Made by a program: the position numbers and the translations under genes
Notes under the pieces: model-generated
What the model saw: only the letters and a program-made list of their open reading frames with translations
The model's database searches: none
What the model was told of the DNA's origin: nothing
Source: Trueperaceae bacterium
GTDB taxonomy: Bacteria; Deinococcota; Deinococci; Deinococcales; Trueperaceae
NCBI GenBank assembly: GCA_003556805.1
Contig: PWQI01000070.1
Coordinates: 1-38,535 of the forward strand
Length of the DNA stretch: 38,535 nucleotides
Direction: 5' to 3'
Shown: positions 18,237 through 27,156 of the stretch, one piece after another
Layout of the letters: each line of letters opens with the position of its first letter
How positions within the stretch are numbered: the stretch's first letter is position 1

Positions 18237-19148
18237 TCAACCCCCTGTGACCGGAGCGGCGGCGGTCTCGACGGCCGCCACGGCGGCGGCGCCGATCACG
18301 CCCGCGTCGTCCCCGAGCTCCGCGACGCGCAGTTCTGGTTGCGGGTACCCGTGGCTCGCCCGCTCGAGCGCCGCACGAACGCGATCGAGGTAGAACGGTC
18401 CGACGCCAGAGACGCCGCCGCCCAGGACGAACCCGTGTGGGTCGATCACCTTGACGATGTTGGCGAGGCCGACGCCGGTGAAGTGCGCGGCGTTGTCGAC
18501 GATCGCGAGGGCCTTGGCGTCGCCGTCGCGGGCGCGCTCGAACAGCTCCGCCGTGCTTACCTCGCGCGAGAAGACGTAGCTGGCATCGCGGGCCATCGAG
18601 CGGCCGGCCGCGAGCGCCTCCCAACTGCCCGAGTGCCCGTCGCCGCCGACGGGGCCGCCCGGGAGCAGGGTCATGTGGCCGATCTCGCCGGCCAACCCGT
18701 GCGCGCCGCGCAACACGCGGTCGCCCACGAACACGCCGCCTCCGATCCCGGTCGAGAGCGTGACGTAGACGCTGGAGACGAGATCGCGCGCCGCTCCGTA
18801 GCGGTGCTCGGCGTACCCGGCGGCGTTGGCGTCGTTCTCCAGGACCACCGGGAGCGCGAGCTGCTCGGTGAGCGCAGCGACGAGCGGGGCGTCCTCCATG
18901 CCCGCGATGTTGGGGGCGAAGCGCACGCGTCCGCGCTCGAAGTCGAGCGGACCCGGACAACCGATCCCGACGGCCTCGGCCTCGGGGTGACGCTCGAGGA
19001 GGGCCGCGGCGGTCTCGACCAGGGCAGCGATCACGTCGGCGGCACCGGTCTGCGGCGTGGCGCGGCGGCGGCGCGCCAGCACCTCGCCGTCGCGCACGAC
19101 GGCGGCGGCGATCTTGGTGCCTCCCAGGTCGAGCCCGAGCGTGATCAC
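18237..19148 (-). CDS. ROK family sugar kinase / glucokinase-like
   Basis: ITLGLDLGGTKIAAAVV, GIGCPGPLDF, VLENDANAAGYAEHRYG, STGIGGGVFVGDRVLRGAHGLAGEIGHMTL, VLGGGVSG. Confidence 0.9.
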   Translation of the reverse strand: MITLGLDLGGTKIAAAVVRDGEVLARRRRATPQTGAADVIAALVETAAALLERHPEAEAVGIGCPGPLDFERGRVRFAPNIAGMEDAPLVAALTEQLALPVVLENDANAAGYAEHRYGAARDLVSSVYVTLSTGIGGGVFVGDRVLRGAHGLAGEIGHMTLLPGGPVGGDGHSGSWEALAAGRSMARDASYVFSREVSTAELFERARDGDAKALAIVDNAAHFTGVGLANIVKVIDPHGFVLGGGVSGVGPFYLDRVRAALERASHGYPQPELRVAELGDDAGVIGAAAVAAVETAAAPVTGG

Positions 19149-20326
19149 GGCGACGCCTCGGGCGCGGCGACCAGCGCTCGGGTGGCGTCTGCGATCACAC
19201 CGTCCTCGTCGGTCGCGACCACCAAGACGGCGACGGTCGCGTCGTCAGGACTGATGCGGGGGCCGTGGCGCGCGTTGCGCGCTTCGTCGATCACGATGCC
19301 GAGCCGCTCGAGGCCAGCGAGGGCTGCGGCACGCGTGGCGGCGTCGTGCTCGCCGATCCCCCCGGTGAACACGATCGCATCGACCCCGCCCATCGCGAAC
19401 ACGCACGATCCCAGGGCCGTGCGCACGCGGTAGGCGAACACGTCGAGCGCCAGCCTGGCCGCCTCGTCGCCGGCGGCCTCCGCGGCGCGCAGGTCGCGCA
19501 CGTCGTTCGACCGCCCGTCCGACAAGCCCTTGAGACCGGACTCGTGGTTCAACACGCGCTCGAGTTCGCTCGGCTCCATGCCGCCCCGCAGCATGTGCAA
19601 CAGCACGCCGGGATCGATCTGACCGGGCCTGGTCCCCATGACGAGGCCGTCGAGCGGCGTGAAGCCCATGCTGGTCTCGACCGAGCGACCGCGGTCGACG
19701 GCGGCGGCGCTGGCGCCGTTGCCGAGGTGCAGCGACACGATCCGAAGCGTGTCGCGCGCGCGCCCGAGCAGCTCGGCGGCGCGCCGCGTCACGCCGTCGT
19801 GCGATGGGCCGTGGAAGCCATAGCGGCGCACGCCGTGCTCGACGTACCACGACTCCGGCACGGCGTAGCGGTAGGACCTGGGGGCGAGCGTCGCGTGGAA
19901 GGCGGTGTCGAAGACCGCCACGTGCGGCACGTCGGGAAGTTGCTCGCGGGCGGCCTCGAGCGCCGCCAGGTTGGCGGGGTTGTGCAGGGGCGCGAGGTGC
20001 ACGAGCGCCCGCACGTCGGCCACCACGGCGTCGTCGATGCGCACCGGCGCCGCGTAGCGCTCGCCGCCGTGGACCACCCGGTGCCCCACGGCGACCACCG
20101 CGGCCAGCGACGCTCGCTCGTCGAGGACCTGCAGAACGGCGCGCAGTGCGCTGGCGTGATCGCGCATCGGCGGCGGTGGCGGGAGATCGGCGTCGCCGCG
20201 CCAGATGGCCGCCGCGCCGATGCGTTCGACGGTCACGGCATGCCCCAGAGGCCTGCGGCTCACCTTGAGGCTGGAGCTCCCTGCGTTGATGACGAGCACG
20301 TCGAGGTCGGGCACGGGGCGTTCCAC
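19145..20326 (-). CDS. ackA: acetate kinase
   Basis: VLVINAGSSSLKVS, GHRVVHGG, FDTAFHATL, RRYGFHGPSHDGV, LHLGNGASAAAV, GFTPLDGLVMGTRPGQIDPGV, FTGGIGEHDA. GTG at 20326 (or TTG at 20329). Confidence 0.94.
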   Translation of the reverse strand: MERPVPDLDVLVINAGSSSLKVSRRPLGHAVTVERIGAAAIWRGDADLPPPPPMRDHASALRAVLQVLDERASLAAVVAVGHRVVHGGERYAAPVRIDDAVVADVRALVHLAPLHNPANLAALEAAREQLPDVPHVAVFDTAFHATLAPRSYRYAVPESWYVEHGVRRYGFHGPSHDGVTRRAAELLGRARDTLRIVSLHLGNGASAAAVDRGRSVETSMGFTPLDGLVMGTRPGQIDPGVLLHMLRGGMEPSELERVLNHESGLKGLSDGRSNDVRDLRAAEAAGDEAARLALDVFAYRVRTALGSCVFAMGGVDAIVFTGGIGEHDAATRAAALAGLERLGIVIDEARNARHGPRISPDDATVAVLVVATDEDGVIADATRALVAAPEASP

Positions 20327-20504
20327 CAAACCAATCTACCAGGGCGGTCGACGCACCACAGGGACGGTCGTCGTGTCGCCGCGACGCCGGTCTCCGAAGC
20401 CGCCCGACATCGATATGAGCCGACCTCGCTCAGGTTTCCGTAGGCATCCTCACACCAGATGGGGTGCTTCGTCGGCTACGATGGCGTGAGAGGAGGGGGT
20501 CACC

Positions 20505-20921
20505 GTGTTCAAACTGTTCACCATCGCGGAAGCCACGCGCCTCCTGCCCGTGATCGAGGGGCACGTGGCCACGCTCCAAGGCGCCAGCCGCGACGCGGAG
20601 AAGCTCAAGCAGCGTCTCGCCGTGATCGACAAGCAGCCGAATGCGGGCCGCACCGCCGGACGCATCGAGTCGCAGAACCTCATGCAGGAGCTCTCGTTCG
20701 TGGCGAGTTGCGCCTTCGACGCGAAGGCCGAACTCGACCGCCTCGGCGTCGAGCTCACCGACCTCGCGGGCGGTGCCGTCGCGATTCCAGCCAGCGTTGC
20801 CGGAGAGGGCGTCGCGCTCACCTGGGCGCGCGGCCAGGACGAGATCACCCACTATCGCCGGCTGACGGGCGACGCCGATCCACACCCGCTGCCGTCGGAC
20901 GTTCGCGTCCAACAGGCCTGA
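20505..20921 (+). CDS. DUF2203 family protein
   Basis: FKLFTIAEATRLLPVIEGHVATLQ...LDRLGVELTDLAGGAVAIPASVAGEGVALTWARGQDEITHYRRL; GTG start with GGAGGGGG SD. Confidence 0.7.
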   Translation: MFKLFTIAEATRLLPVIEGHVATLQGASRDAEKLKQRLAVIDKQPNAGRTAGRIESQNLMQELSFVASCAFDAKAELDRLGVELTDLAGGAVAIPASVAGEGVALTWARGQDEITHYRRLTGDADPHPLPSDVRVQQA

Positions 20922-20928
20922 CGCGGGC

Positions 20929-21615
20929 TCAGGGCAGGATCAGCGCCGGCTCGAAGCGCAACGCGTCGGCCGCCACGAAGCGCACCACCGTGTCCGCGAT
21001 CGTCGGCACGTACACGGGCGCTTCGCCGTGGACGTGGCCGAACACCAGCGCGCGCGGTGCAGCGGCCGTGATCAGGTCGAGCATCTCCGAGGCGTCCCCG
21101 CGCGGGTTCGTGGGCGGGAAGTGCAGCATCACCACCAGCGTCCCGGGGCCGAGCTTCGCCGCGGCGGCGAGCGACAGCTGCAGGCGGTGGAGTTCGCGCC
21201 GGAAGATGCGCTCGTCGTGCGCGTCGCCGCCTGGCGCGCCCGGCACGACCCAACCGCGCGTACCCGCGACGATCACGTCGCCGATGCGCACCGCGTCGTG
21301 TTGGATGGCGTGCATTCCCTCCGGCAGCACTGCCCGGAGCCTGCGCAGCGACGGCCACCAGTAGTCGTGGTTGCCCCGCAGCAGCACAGAGCGGCCGGGG
21401 AGCGCCGCGATGGCCGCGAGGTCGGGGAGGGCGTCCTCCAGCCGCATCGCCCACGAGATGTCGCCGGGTACGAGCACCAGGTCGTCCTCGCGTACGACGC
21501 GACGCCACCCCTCGAAGAAGGCCTCCGGGTGGCCCTGCCACGAAGCGCCGAACACGTCCATCGGTTTGGGATCACGGCTCGACAAGTGCGGGTCGGCGAT
21601 CGCGAAGACGCGCAC
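20929..21615 (-). CDS. metallophosphoesterase
   Basis: MRVFAIADPHLS, VPGDISWAM, LLRGNHDYWW, LHFPPTN, VFGHVHGE. Confidence 0.9.
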   Translation of the reverse strand: MRVFAIADPHLSSRDPKPMDVFGASWQGHPEAFFEGWRRVVREDDLVLVPGDISWAMRLEDALPDLAAIAALPGRSVLLRGNHDYWWPSLRRLRAVLPEGMHAIQHDAVRIGDVIVAGTRGWVVPGAPGGDAHDERIFRRELHRLQLSLAAAAKLGPGTLVVMLHFPPTNPRGDASEMLDLITAAAPRALVFGHVHGEAPVYVPTIADTVVRFVAADALRFEPALILP

Positions 21616-21621
21616 GCTGAC

Positions 21622-22854
21622 CTACGCGCTCCCAGGCACCCGGTGCGGCTTCGAGGCTGCCGCGTCTCCGGCGCCCGCGCCGCTCTGGCCGGCGCCAGCG
21701 CCCGGCACCCAATCCGCCGGGCGCTCACCGAGGCCGAGCCGCCACGCCACACCTGCGACCACGCGCTCACCCGCATGACCGTCGCCGTACGGGTTCGTGG
21801 CGGCCCGCATGGCAGCCAGCGCAGCGGGATCGTCCAGCAGTGCGAGCAGACCCGCCTCGACCCTGGCCGGATCGTTGCCAAGGAGCCGCAACGTGCCCGC
21901 CGTCACACCCTCGGGACGTTCGGTGACGTTGCGCAGCACCGCCACCGGCGTCCCGAGCGCTGCCCCCTCCTCCTGCAGGCCGCCCGAATCGGTGATCACC
22001 AAGCGCGCCGTGCGCACCAGCGCGAGCATCGCCAGGTAGTCCCAATCGTCGTCGAGCACCACATTCGGTAGCCCCTCCAGGACGGGCACCACCGCGCTGC
22101 GCACCGCGGGGTTGCGGTGCATCGGGTACACGAAGACGTGATCCGGGTGCGCCCGCGCCGCCGCCGCCACGGCCGCGGCGAGGCCGCCCAGCACGGGCAG
22201 GTTCTCGCGCCGGTGCATGGTGAGCGCGACGAGCGGGCGGTCGGTCGGGACGTGGGCGGGCAAGACGGCGCGCCGGACGGCCCAACGCACCGCGTCCACC
22301 GCCGTGTTCCCCGTCACCACCATCCGCTCGCCCGTCTTGCCCTCACCCAGCAGATGCTCGCGCGCCAACGGCGTCGGCGGCAGGTCGAGGTCGGTGACGA
22401 CGTCGGTCAGACGCCGGTTGGCCTCCTCGGGAAACGGCTCTCGCAGGTCGAACGAACGCAGGCCGGCCTCGACATGGGCGACCGGAACGCCCTCGAAGAA
22501 CGCAGCGAGCGCGACGGCGACCGTGCTCAGCGTGTCGCCGTGCACGAGCACGTAGTCGGGTGCCTCGGCGCGCAGCGCCTCGGCGGCGGCCGCGACCGTC
22601 CGCCCGAACGCGTCGGCGAGGGTCGCCCCCGGACGCATCAGGGCCAGGTCGACGTCGGGGGTCAGCTCGAAGACCTCCAGCATCCGGTCGAGTTGCTCGC
22701 GGTGCTGACCGGTGACGACGATGCGCGGCTCCAGTCGTGGGTCACGCAGCAACGCGTGCACGACCGGGGCCATCTTCGACGCCTCGGGGCGCGTACCGAA
22801 CGCGACGACGATGCGCGGAGCACCGCTCCGCGCAGCCTGGGGCTTGGTGCTCAC
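21622..22854 (-). CDS. wecB: UDP-N-acetylglucosamine 2-epimerase (non-hydrolysing)
   Basis: VVAFGTRPEASKMAPVVHALL, VTGQHREQLDRMLEVF, VHGDTLSTV, HVEAGLRSFDLREPFPEEANRRLTDV, TMHRREN, ITDSGGLQEEGAALGTPVAVLRNVTERPEGVTAG. Confidence 0.94.
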   Translation of the reverse strand: MSTKPQAARSGAPRIVVAFGTRPEASKMAPVVHALLRDPRLEPRIVVTGQHREQLDRMLEVFELTPDVDLALMRPGATLADAFGRTVAAAAEALRAEAPDYVLVHGDTLSTVAVALAAFFEGVPVAHVEAGLRSFDLREPFPEEANRRLTDVVTDLDLPPTPLAREHLLGEGKTGERMVVTGNTAVDAVRWAVRRAVLPAHVPTDRPLVALTMHRRENLPVLGGLAAAVAAAARAHPDHVFVYPMHRNPAVRSAVVPVLEGLPNVVLDDDWDYLAMLALVRTARLVITDSGGLQEEGAALGTPVAVLRNVTERPEGVTAGTLRLLGNDPARVEAGLLALLDDPAALAAMRAATNPYGDGHAGERVVAGVAWRLGLGERPADWVPGAGAGQSGAGAGDAAASKPHRVPGSA

Positions 22855-23993
22855 CGTGCCCGGAGCTCGTCGGCGGCCAGCGTCGCCAGGCGCCGCCGTT
22901 CCTCGCCGACCTCGCGCAACCGCAGGTAGGAGACCATGCCGATCAGCAGCACCGCCGCGACCACCGTGCCGAGGAGCAGCACCAGCGGCGTCTGCGACAG
23001 CAGCATCCCCAAGGCGCCCAACACCAGCGTGGCACCCCAGAGCACGTACACCGTCACGCGCGGACTGCCTGAGCGGCTGCGCAGGAGGTCGTGCAGGTGG
23101 TCGTTCGCGGCGACCGTCGGGTTCGCGCCGCGGCGCAAGCGCCGCAGCGTCACGTGCGTGATGTTCAGCACCGGCAGCGCCAGGATCAGGACCGGCGCCA
23201 TCACCGTGACGGCAGCTGTCACCTTCAGCGCGCCGAGGACCGAGACGGCGGCCAGCACGTACCCCAACAGGTAGGCGCCGGAGTCGCCCATCGTGATCGT
23301 GGCCGGGTTGAAGTTGTGCCGCAAGAAGCCGAGCGCCGCGCCCGCCAGCGCCGCCAGGATGAGCACCGAGGCGCCCCGATCGGGGAACTGCAGGGCGACG
23401 GCGAAGAGGCTCAGGCTGGCGATCGCGGCGATGCCGGACGACAACCCGTCGACGCCATCGATGAAGTTGAAGGCGTTCGTGAACCCGACGACCCAGAGCA
23501 GCGTGAGCGCGACGGAGAGCACCTCCGGCATGAACACGTAGCCCGAACCCGCGAAGTAGTTGGTGACGAAGTCGATGCGCACGCCGTTGACGACCAGGAT
23601 GCCCGCCGCCAGGAACTGCGACGCGAGGCGCATCGCCGCCGGCACCTCCCAGATGTCGTCGATGAAGCCCACCAGCGCCATCAGCGAGCCGCCCAGCACG
23701 ATCGCGAGCAACTCGACGCGGTAACTCTCGATGGCCGCGGGCGCGATGATGCTGCCGATCAACATCGCCAACAGGAAGCCGGCGAGGATGGCGATGCCGC
23801 CGATGTTGGGGACGGCACCGTCGTGCATGCGACGCCCGTTGCCGTGGCTCGCGCCACCGACCTGCACCGCCTGGACCCGCAGCGCGAAGCGACGGACCCG
23901 TGGCACCAAGACGCCTACCGTGACGAGGGCGACGACGAAGGCGACCAGGAAGAGTGGGGCGTACGCGACCAGCGACAGCGGCACGACGTTCAT
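22851..23993 (-). CDS. undecaprenyl-phosphate GlcNAc-1-phosphate transferase-like (MraY/WecA/TagO family)
   Basis: GAVPNIGGIAILAGFLLAMLIG, GFIDDIWEVPAAMRLASQF, FTNAFNFIDGVDGLSSGIAAIAS, NFNPATITMGDSGAYLLGY, NDHLHDLL. Confidence 0.92.
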   Translation of the reverse strand: MNVVPLSLVAYAPLFLVAFVVALVTVGVLVPRVRRFALRVQAVQVGGASHGNGRRMHDGAVPNIGGIAILAGFLLAMLIGSIIAPAAIESYRVELLAIVLGGSLMALVGFIDDIWEVPAAMRLASQFLAAGILVVNGVRIDFVTNYFAGSGYVFMPEVLSVALTLLWVVGFTNAFNFIDGVDGLSSGIAAIASLSLFAVALQFPDRGASVLILAALAGAALGFLRHNFNPATITMGDSGAYLLGYVLAAVSVLGALKVTAAVTVMAPVLILALPVLNITHVTLRRLRRGANPTVAANDHLHDLLRSRSGSPRVTVYVLWGATLVLGALGMLLSQTPLVLLLGTVVAAVLLIGMVSYLRLREVGEERRRLATLAADELRAR

Positions 23994-24038
23994 GCTAGCA
24001 CTCGACCCTCGCGCGCGTGGGAAGAATTCCGACGTCCC

Positions 24039-24665
<627 letters not shown>

Positions 24666-24724
24666 GACGGGTACCTCCGAGGCGCGCGGAGCGCGGGCCG
24701 GTCGACGCGATCGCGCCAGCAGAA

Positions 24725-24752
24725 CGCCCGGACGATGCGCATCGTCCGGGCG
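24725..24752 (-). terminator. perfect 28-nt palindrome downstream of tRNA-Ser (probable terminator)
   Basis: CGCCCGGACGATGC|GCATCGTCCGGGCG, followed on the minus strand by TTCTGCT. Confidence 0.55.
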
Positions 24753-24758
24753 TGATCG

Positions 24759-24849
<91 letters not shown>

Positions 24850-24982
24850 ATTGGCGCTCCGCGGGACGTCGGCCGCGCCGAGCGCTCAAGGCTACCACGC
24901 GTCGGCGGCCCGTGGTGCGACTGCCGATGCCCGCGCCGCGGTGGTCGACGCACGCGTGAGCGACGCGCCCACCGGGCTGCGC

Positions 24983-25012
24983 TTGACGGACCTCGCCGCG
25001 CGTCGGTACCAT
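24983..25012 (+). promoter_or_regulatory. promoter of first tRNA-Gln (TTGACG-N18-TACCAT)
   Basis: -35 TTGACG at 24983-24988; -10 TACCAT at 25007-25012. Confidence 0.55.
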
Positions 25013-25025
25013 CGTGGACGGCTGA

Positions 25026-25099
25026 TGGCCCGTCGTCTAACGGCAGGACATCCGGTTCTGGTCCGGACGGTCGGGGTTCGAATCCCTGCGGGCCAGCCA
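25026..25099 (+). tRNA. tRNA-Gln (anticodon CTG), CCA encoded
   Basis: TGGCCCGTCGTCTAACGGCAGGACATCCGGTTCTGGTCCGGACGGTCGGGGTTCGAATCCCTGCGGGCCAGCCA; acceptor TGGCCCG/CGGGCCA, anticodon loop TTCTGGT. Confidence 0.95.
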
Positions 25100-25103
25100 T
25101 GAC

Positions 25104-25132
25104 GCACGCCGCGCCCCTCGGGCGCGGCGTGC
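25104..25132 (+). terminator. hairpin after tRNA-Gln(CTG)
   Basis: GCACGCCGCGCC-CCTCG-GGCGCGGCGTGC, 12-bp perfect stem. Confidence 0.7.
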
Positions 25133-25214
25133 TGCTTGACGCCCCACCGGAGCGCTGCGCGTCGGCTCGCGCCGACACAGGGCGCGGTCACGGTGTAGAC
25201 TCCTGGGCGGACGG

Positions 25215-25288
25215 TGGCCCGTCGTCTAATGGCAGGACATCCGGTTTTGGTCCGGACGGTCGGGGTTCGAATCCCTGCGGGCCAGCCA
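25215..25288 (+). tRNA. tRNA-Gln (anticodon TTG), CCA encoded
   Basis: TGGCCCGTCGTCTAATGGCAGGACATCCGGTTTTGGTCCGGACGG...GCGGGCCAGCCA; differs from the 25026 copy at two positions. Confidence 0.95.
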
Positions 25289-25291
25289 ACG

Positions 25292-25323
25292 CGAGTCGCG
25301 CCCCCTCACGGGGGCGCGACTCG
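25292..25323 (+). terminator. hairpin after tRNA-Gln(TTG)
   Basis: CGAGTCGCGCCCC-CTCACG-GGGGCGCGACTCG followed by TTGT; 13-bp perfect stem. Confidence 0.75.
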
Positions 25324-25356
25324 TTGTCTCAGGCGTCGTGTCTCAAGCGCCTTGTT

Positions 25357-26193
25357 TCAGGCGTCGTAGCGATGGAACCCGTGGCCGGTCTTGCGACCCA
25401 GGCGACCGGCCTCGACGCGCTTCCGCAACCCCTGGGGCGCCCGGAAGCGCTCGCCGAGCTGCTCGGTGAGCGCGTCGGCGATGGCCAGCATGACGTCGAG
25501 GCCGACGTAGTCGGCGAGCGCCAGGGGGCCCATCGGGTGGTTGAGACCGAGTTCGACGGCGGTGTCGAGGTCCGCCGCCTCCGCCACGCCCTCTTCGTGC
25601 ATGCGCATCGCCTCGATCAGCAAGGCGGCGAGCGCCCTGGTCGTGACGAAACCCTGCCTATCGGCGACCTCCACCACCGTCTTGCCGCACGCTTCGGCCA
25701 CGGCCCTCACCGCCGTGACCACCTCGTCGTCGACCATGACGGTGCGAACCAGCTCGATCAGCCGCATGCGCTCCGGCGGGTTGAACCAGTGCATGCCGAC
25801 GACGCGTGACGGGCGCGACGTGCCGGCCGCGAGCGCGGTCACCGACAGCTGGCTGGTGTTGGTCGCGAACACGGCTGTCGCCGGCGCCTCGCGGTCCACC
25901 GCCGCGAACACGTCACGCTTGAGGCTCAGGGCCTCGGGCACCGCCTCGATCACCAGGTCGCAGCCGCGGGCGACCTCGGCCAGGTCGTCGGTCACCACCA
26001 GGTCGGCCGCCGCGGCGCGCTTGCGGACGCGCGCCTCGGCGCGTTCCAGCGCAGCTCGTGAGGGGTCGAACAACCGGACGGCGAAGCCGTGCTGGGCCAG
26101 GACCGTGGCGATGCCGCCACCCATGGTGCCGGCGCCGATGACGGCGACGCGGCGCGGCAGGGTCGGGGCCGGGTCCGGGGTGGGTTCGTGCAT
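25357..26193 (-). CDS. 3-hydroxyacyl-CoA / 3-hydroxybutyryl-CoA dehydrogenase
   Basis: RVAVIGAGTMGGGIATVLAQHGF, VIEAVPEALSLKRDVF, FATNTSQLSVTALA, GMHWFNPPERMRLIELV, GFVTTRALAALLIEA, NHPMGPLALADYVGLDV; SD GGAGG. Confidence 0.92.
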   Translation of the reverse strand: MHEPTPDPAPTLPRRVAVIGAGTMGGGIATVLAQHGFAVRLFDPSRAALERAEARVRKRAAAADLVVTDDLAEVARGCDLVIEAVPEALSLKRDVFAAVDREAPATAVFATNTSQLSVTALAAGTSRPSRVVGMHWFNPPERMRLIELVRTVMVDDEVVTAVRAVAEACGKTVVEVADRQGFVTTRALAALLIEAMRMHEEGVAEAADLDTAVELGLNHPMGPLALADYVGLDVMLAIADALTEQLGERFRAPQGLRKRVEAGRLGRKTGHGFHRYDA

Positions 26194-26230
26194 GCGCACC
26201 TCCTGCGCCGCCTGTGGCGCTCGGGCGAGT

Positions 26231-27028
26231 CTACGTTGGCGCGGCGGCGCCCCCAGAATAGAGGTCGTAGCGCGTGGTCCGCCCCACCAGGCTGCCCGAC
26301 GGCTCGACGCCCGCCAGGAAAGGGTCGGCGCGGGCCCGTTTGACCACGACGCGGCGCAGCGCGCACGCGCGCGCCGCTGCCAGCAGCCTGCCATCGTCCG
26401 CGAGGTCGCCCTCGTCGGCGAGCGACCAGGCCGCCACGGCGCGCAGCCAGCGTAGCGACACGGCGCTCGTCGCGCGCGTCTCACGGCCGGGGAAGAGCGG
26501 ATCGAGGTAGACGACGTCGTGGTGCGGCAGCGCCGAGAGCAACGCCGTCGCCTCACCCTCGCGCAGCGTGAGGCGCGCCGCCGCCGGATGCGCGCTGGCG
26601 CGCCAGCGCGCCACGGCCGCTTCGAGGAGCAGCGCCATGGCGGGCGAGCGCTCCAGCATCGTCACGTGCGCCCCGGCGGACGCGAGCACGCCGGCGTCGA
26701 CGCCCCAGCCTGCGGTGGCATCGACCACACGCAGCTGCGCGGGCGGACGACCCAGGGCGCGGACGAGCGGGTCGCGGCCGGGGCGCGACACCGGCGGGGC
26801 CGGCGGGCGCCGCACCGCGGCGTTCGCCGGCGGTCCGCGCAGGCCCGGCCCCTCTGCGTCGCACCACACGACGACCGGGGTCGGGTCGGCCGCCTCCCAG
26901 GTGTCGCGCGTCAGGAGCGCCGCCTCGAGGCGCAGCGCGTAAGCGCGCGCGAGCGCCTCGCTGGCGTCGTCGCCCACGACGACGATGGGGCCGTCGGACG
27001 CCAGCTCGGAGCGGCGCTCGGCGCTCAT
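26231..27028 (-). CDS. RsmJ-like 16S rRNA m2G methyltransferase (class I SAM-dependent)
   Basis: RVVDATAGWGVDAGVLASAGAHVTMLERSPAMALLLEAA, HHDVVYLDPLFPGRE, RRVVVKRARADPFL. Confidence 0.8.
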   Translation of the reverse strand: MSAERRSELASDGPIVVVGDDASEALARAYALRLEAALLTRDTWEAADPTPVVVWCDAEGPGLRGPPANAAVRRPPAPPVSRPGRDPLVRALGRPPAQLRVVDATAGWGVDAGVLASAGAHVTMLERSPAMALLLEAAVARWRASAHPAAARLTLREGEATALLSALPHHDVVYLDPLFPGRETRATSAVSLRWLRAVAAWSLADEGDLADDGRLLAAARACALRRVVVKRARADPFLAGVEPSGSLVGRTTRYDLYSGGAAAPT

Positions 27029-27156
27029 GTCCGAGCGCCGTGTGGCGGAATGGCTTGCGAATCGACGGCCCTGCATCGCATGATGTTTCGTATCGTAAGG
27101 CTCAAGCGCCGCTGGGGTTCGTACCGAACGCTGCGGGCCGGCCCCGAGGAGGCACC

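Noticed and set aside
25026-25288. 74-bp near-identical direct repeats, considered as a mobile or CRISPR-like repeat
   Set aside because: They are two complete tRNA-Gln genes with CCA ends; only two copies, with promoter/terminator sequence in between.
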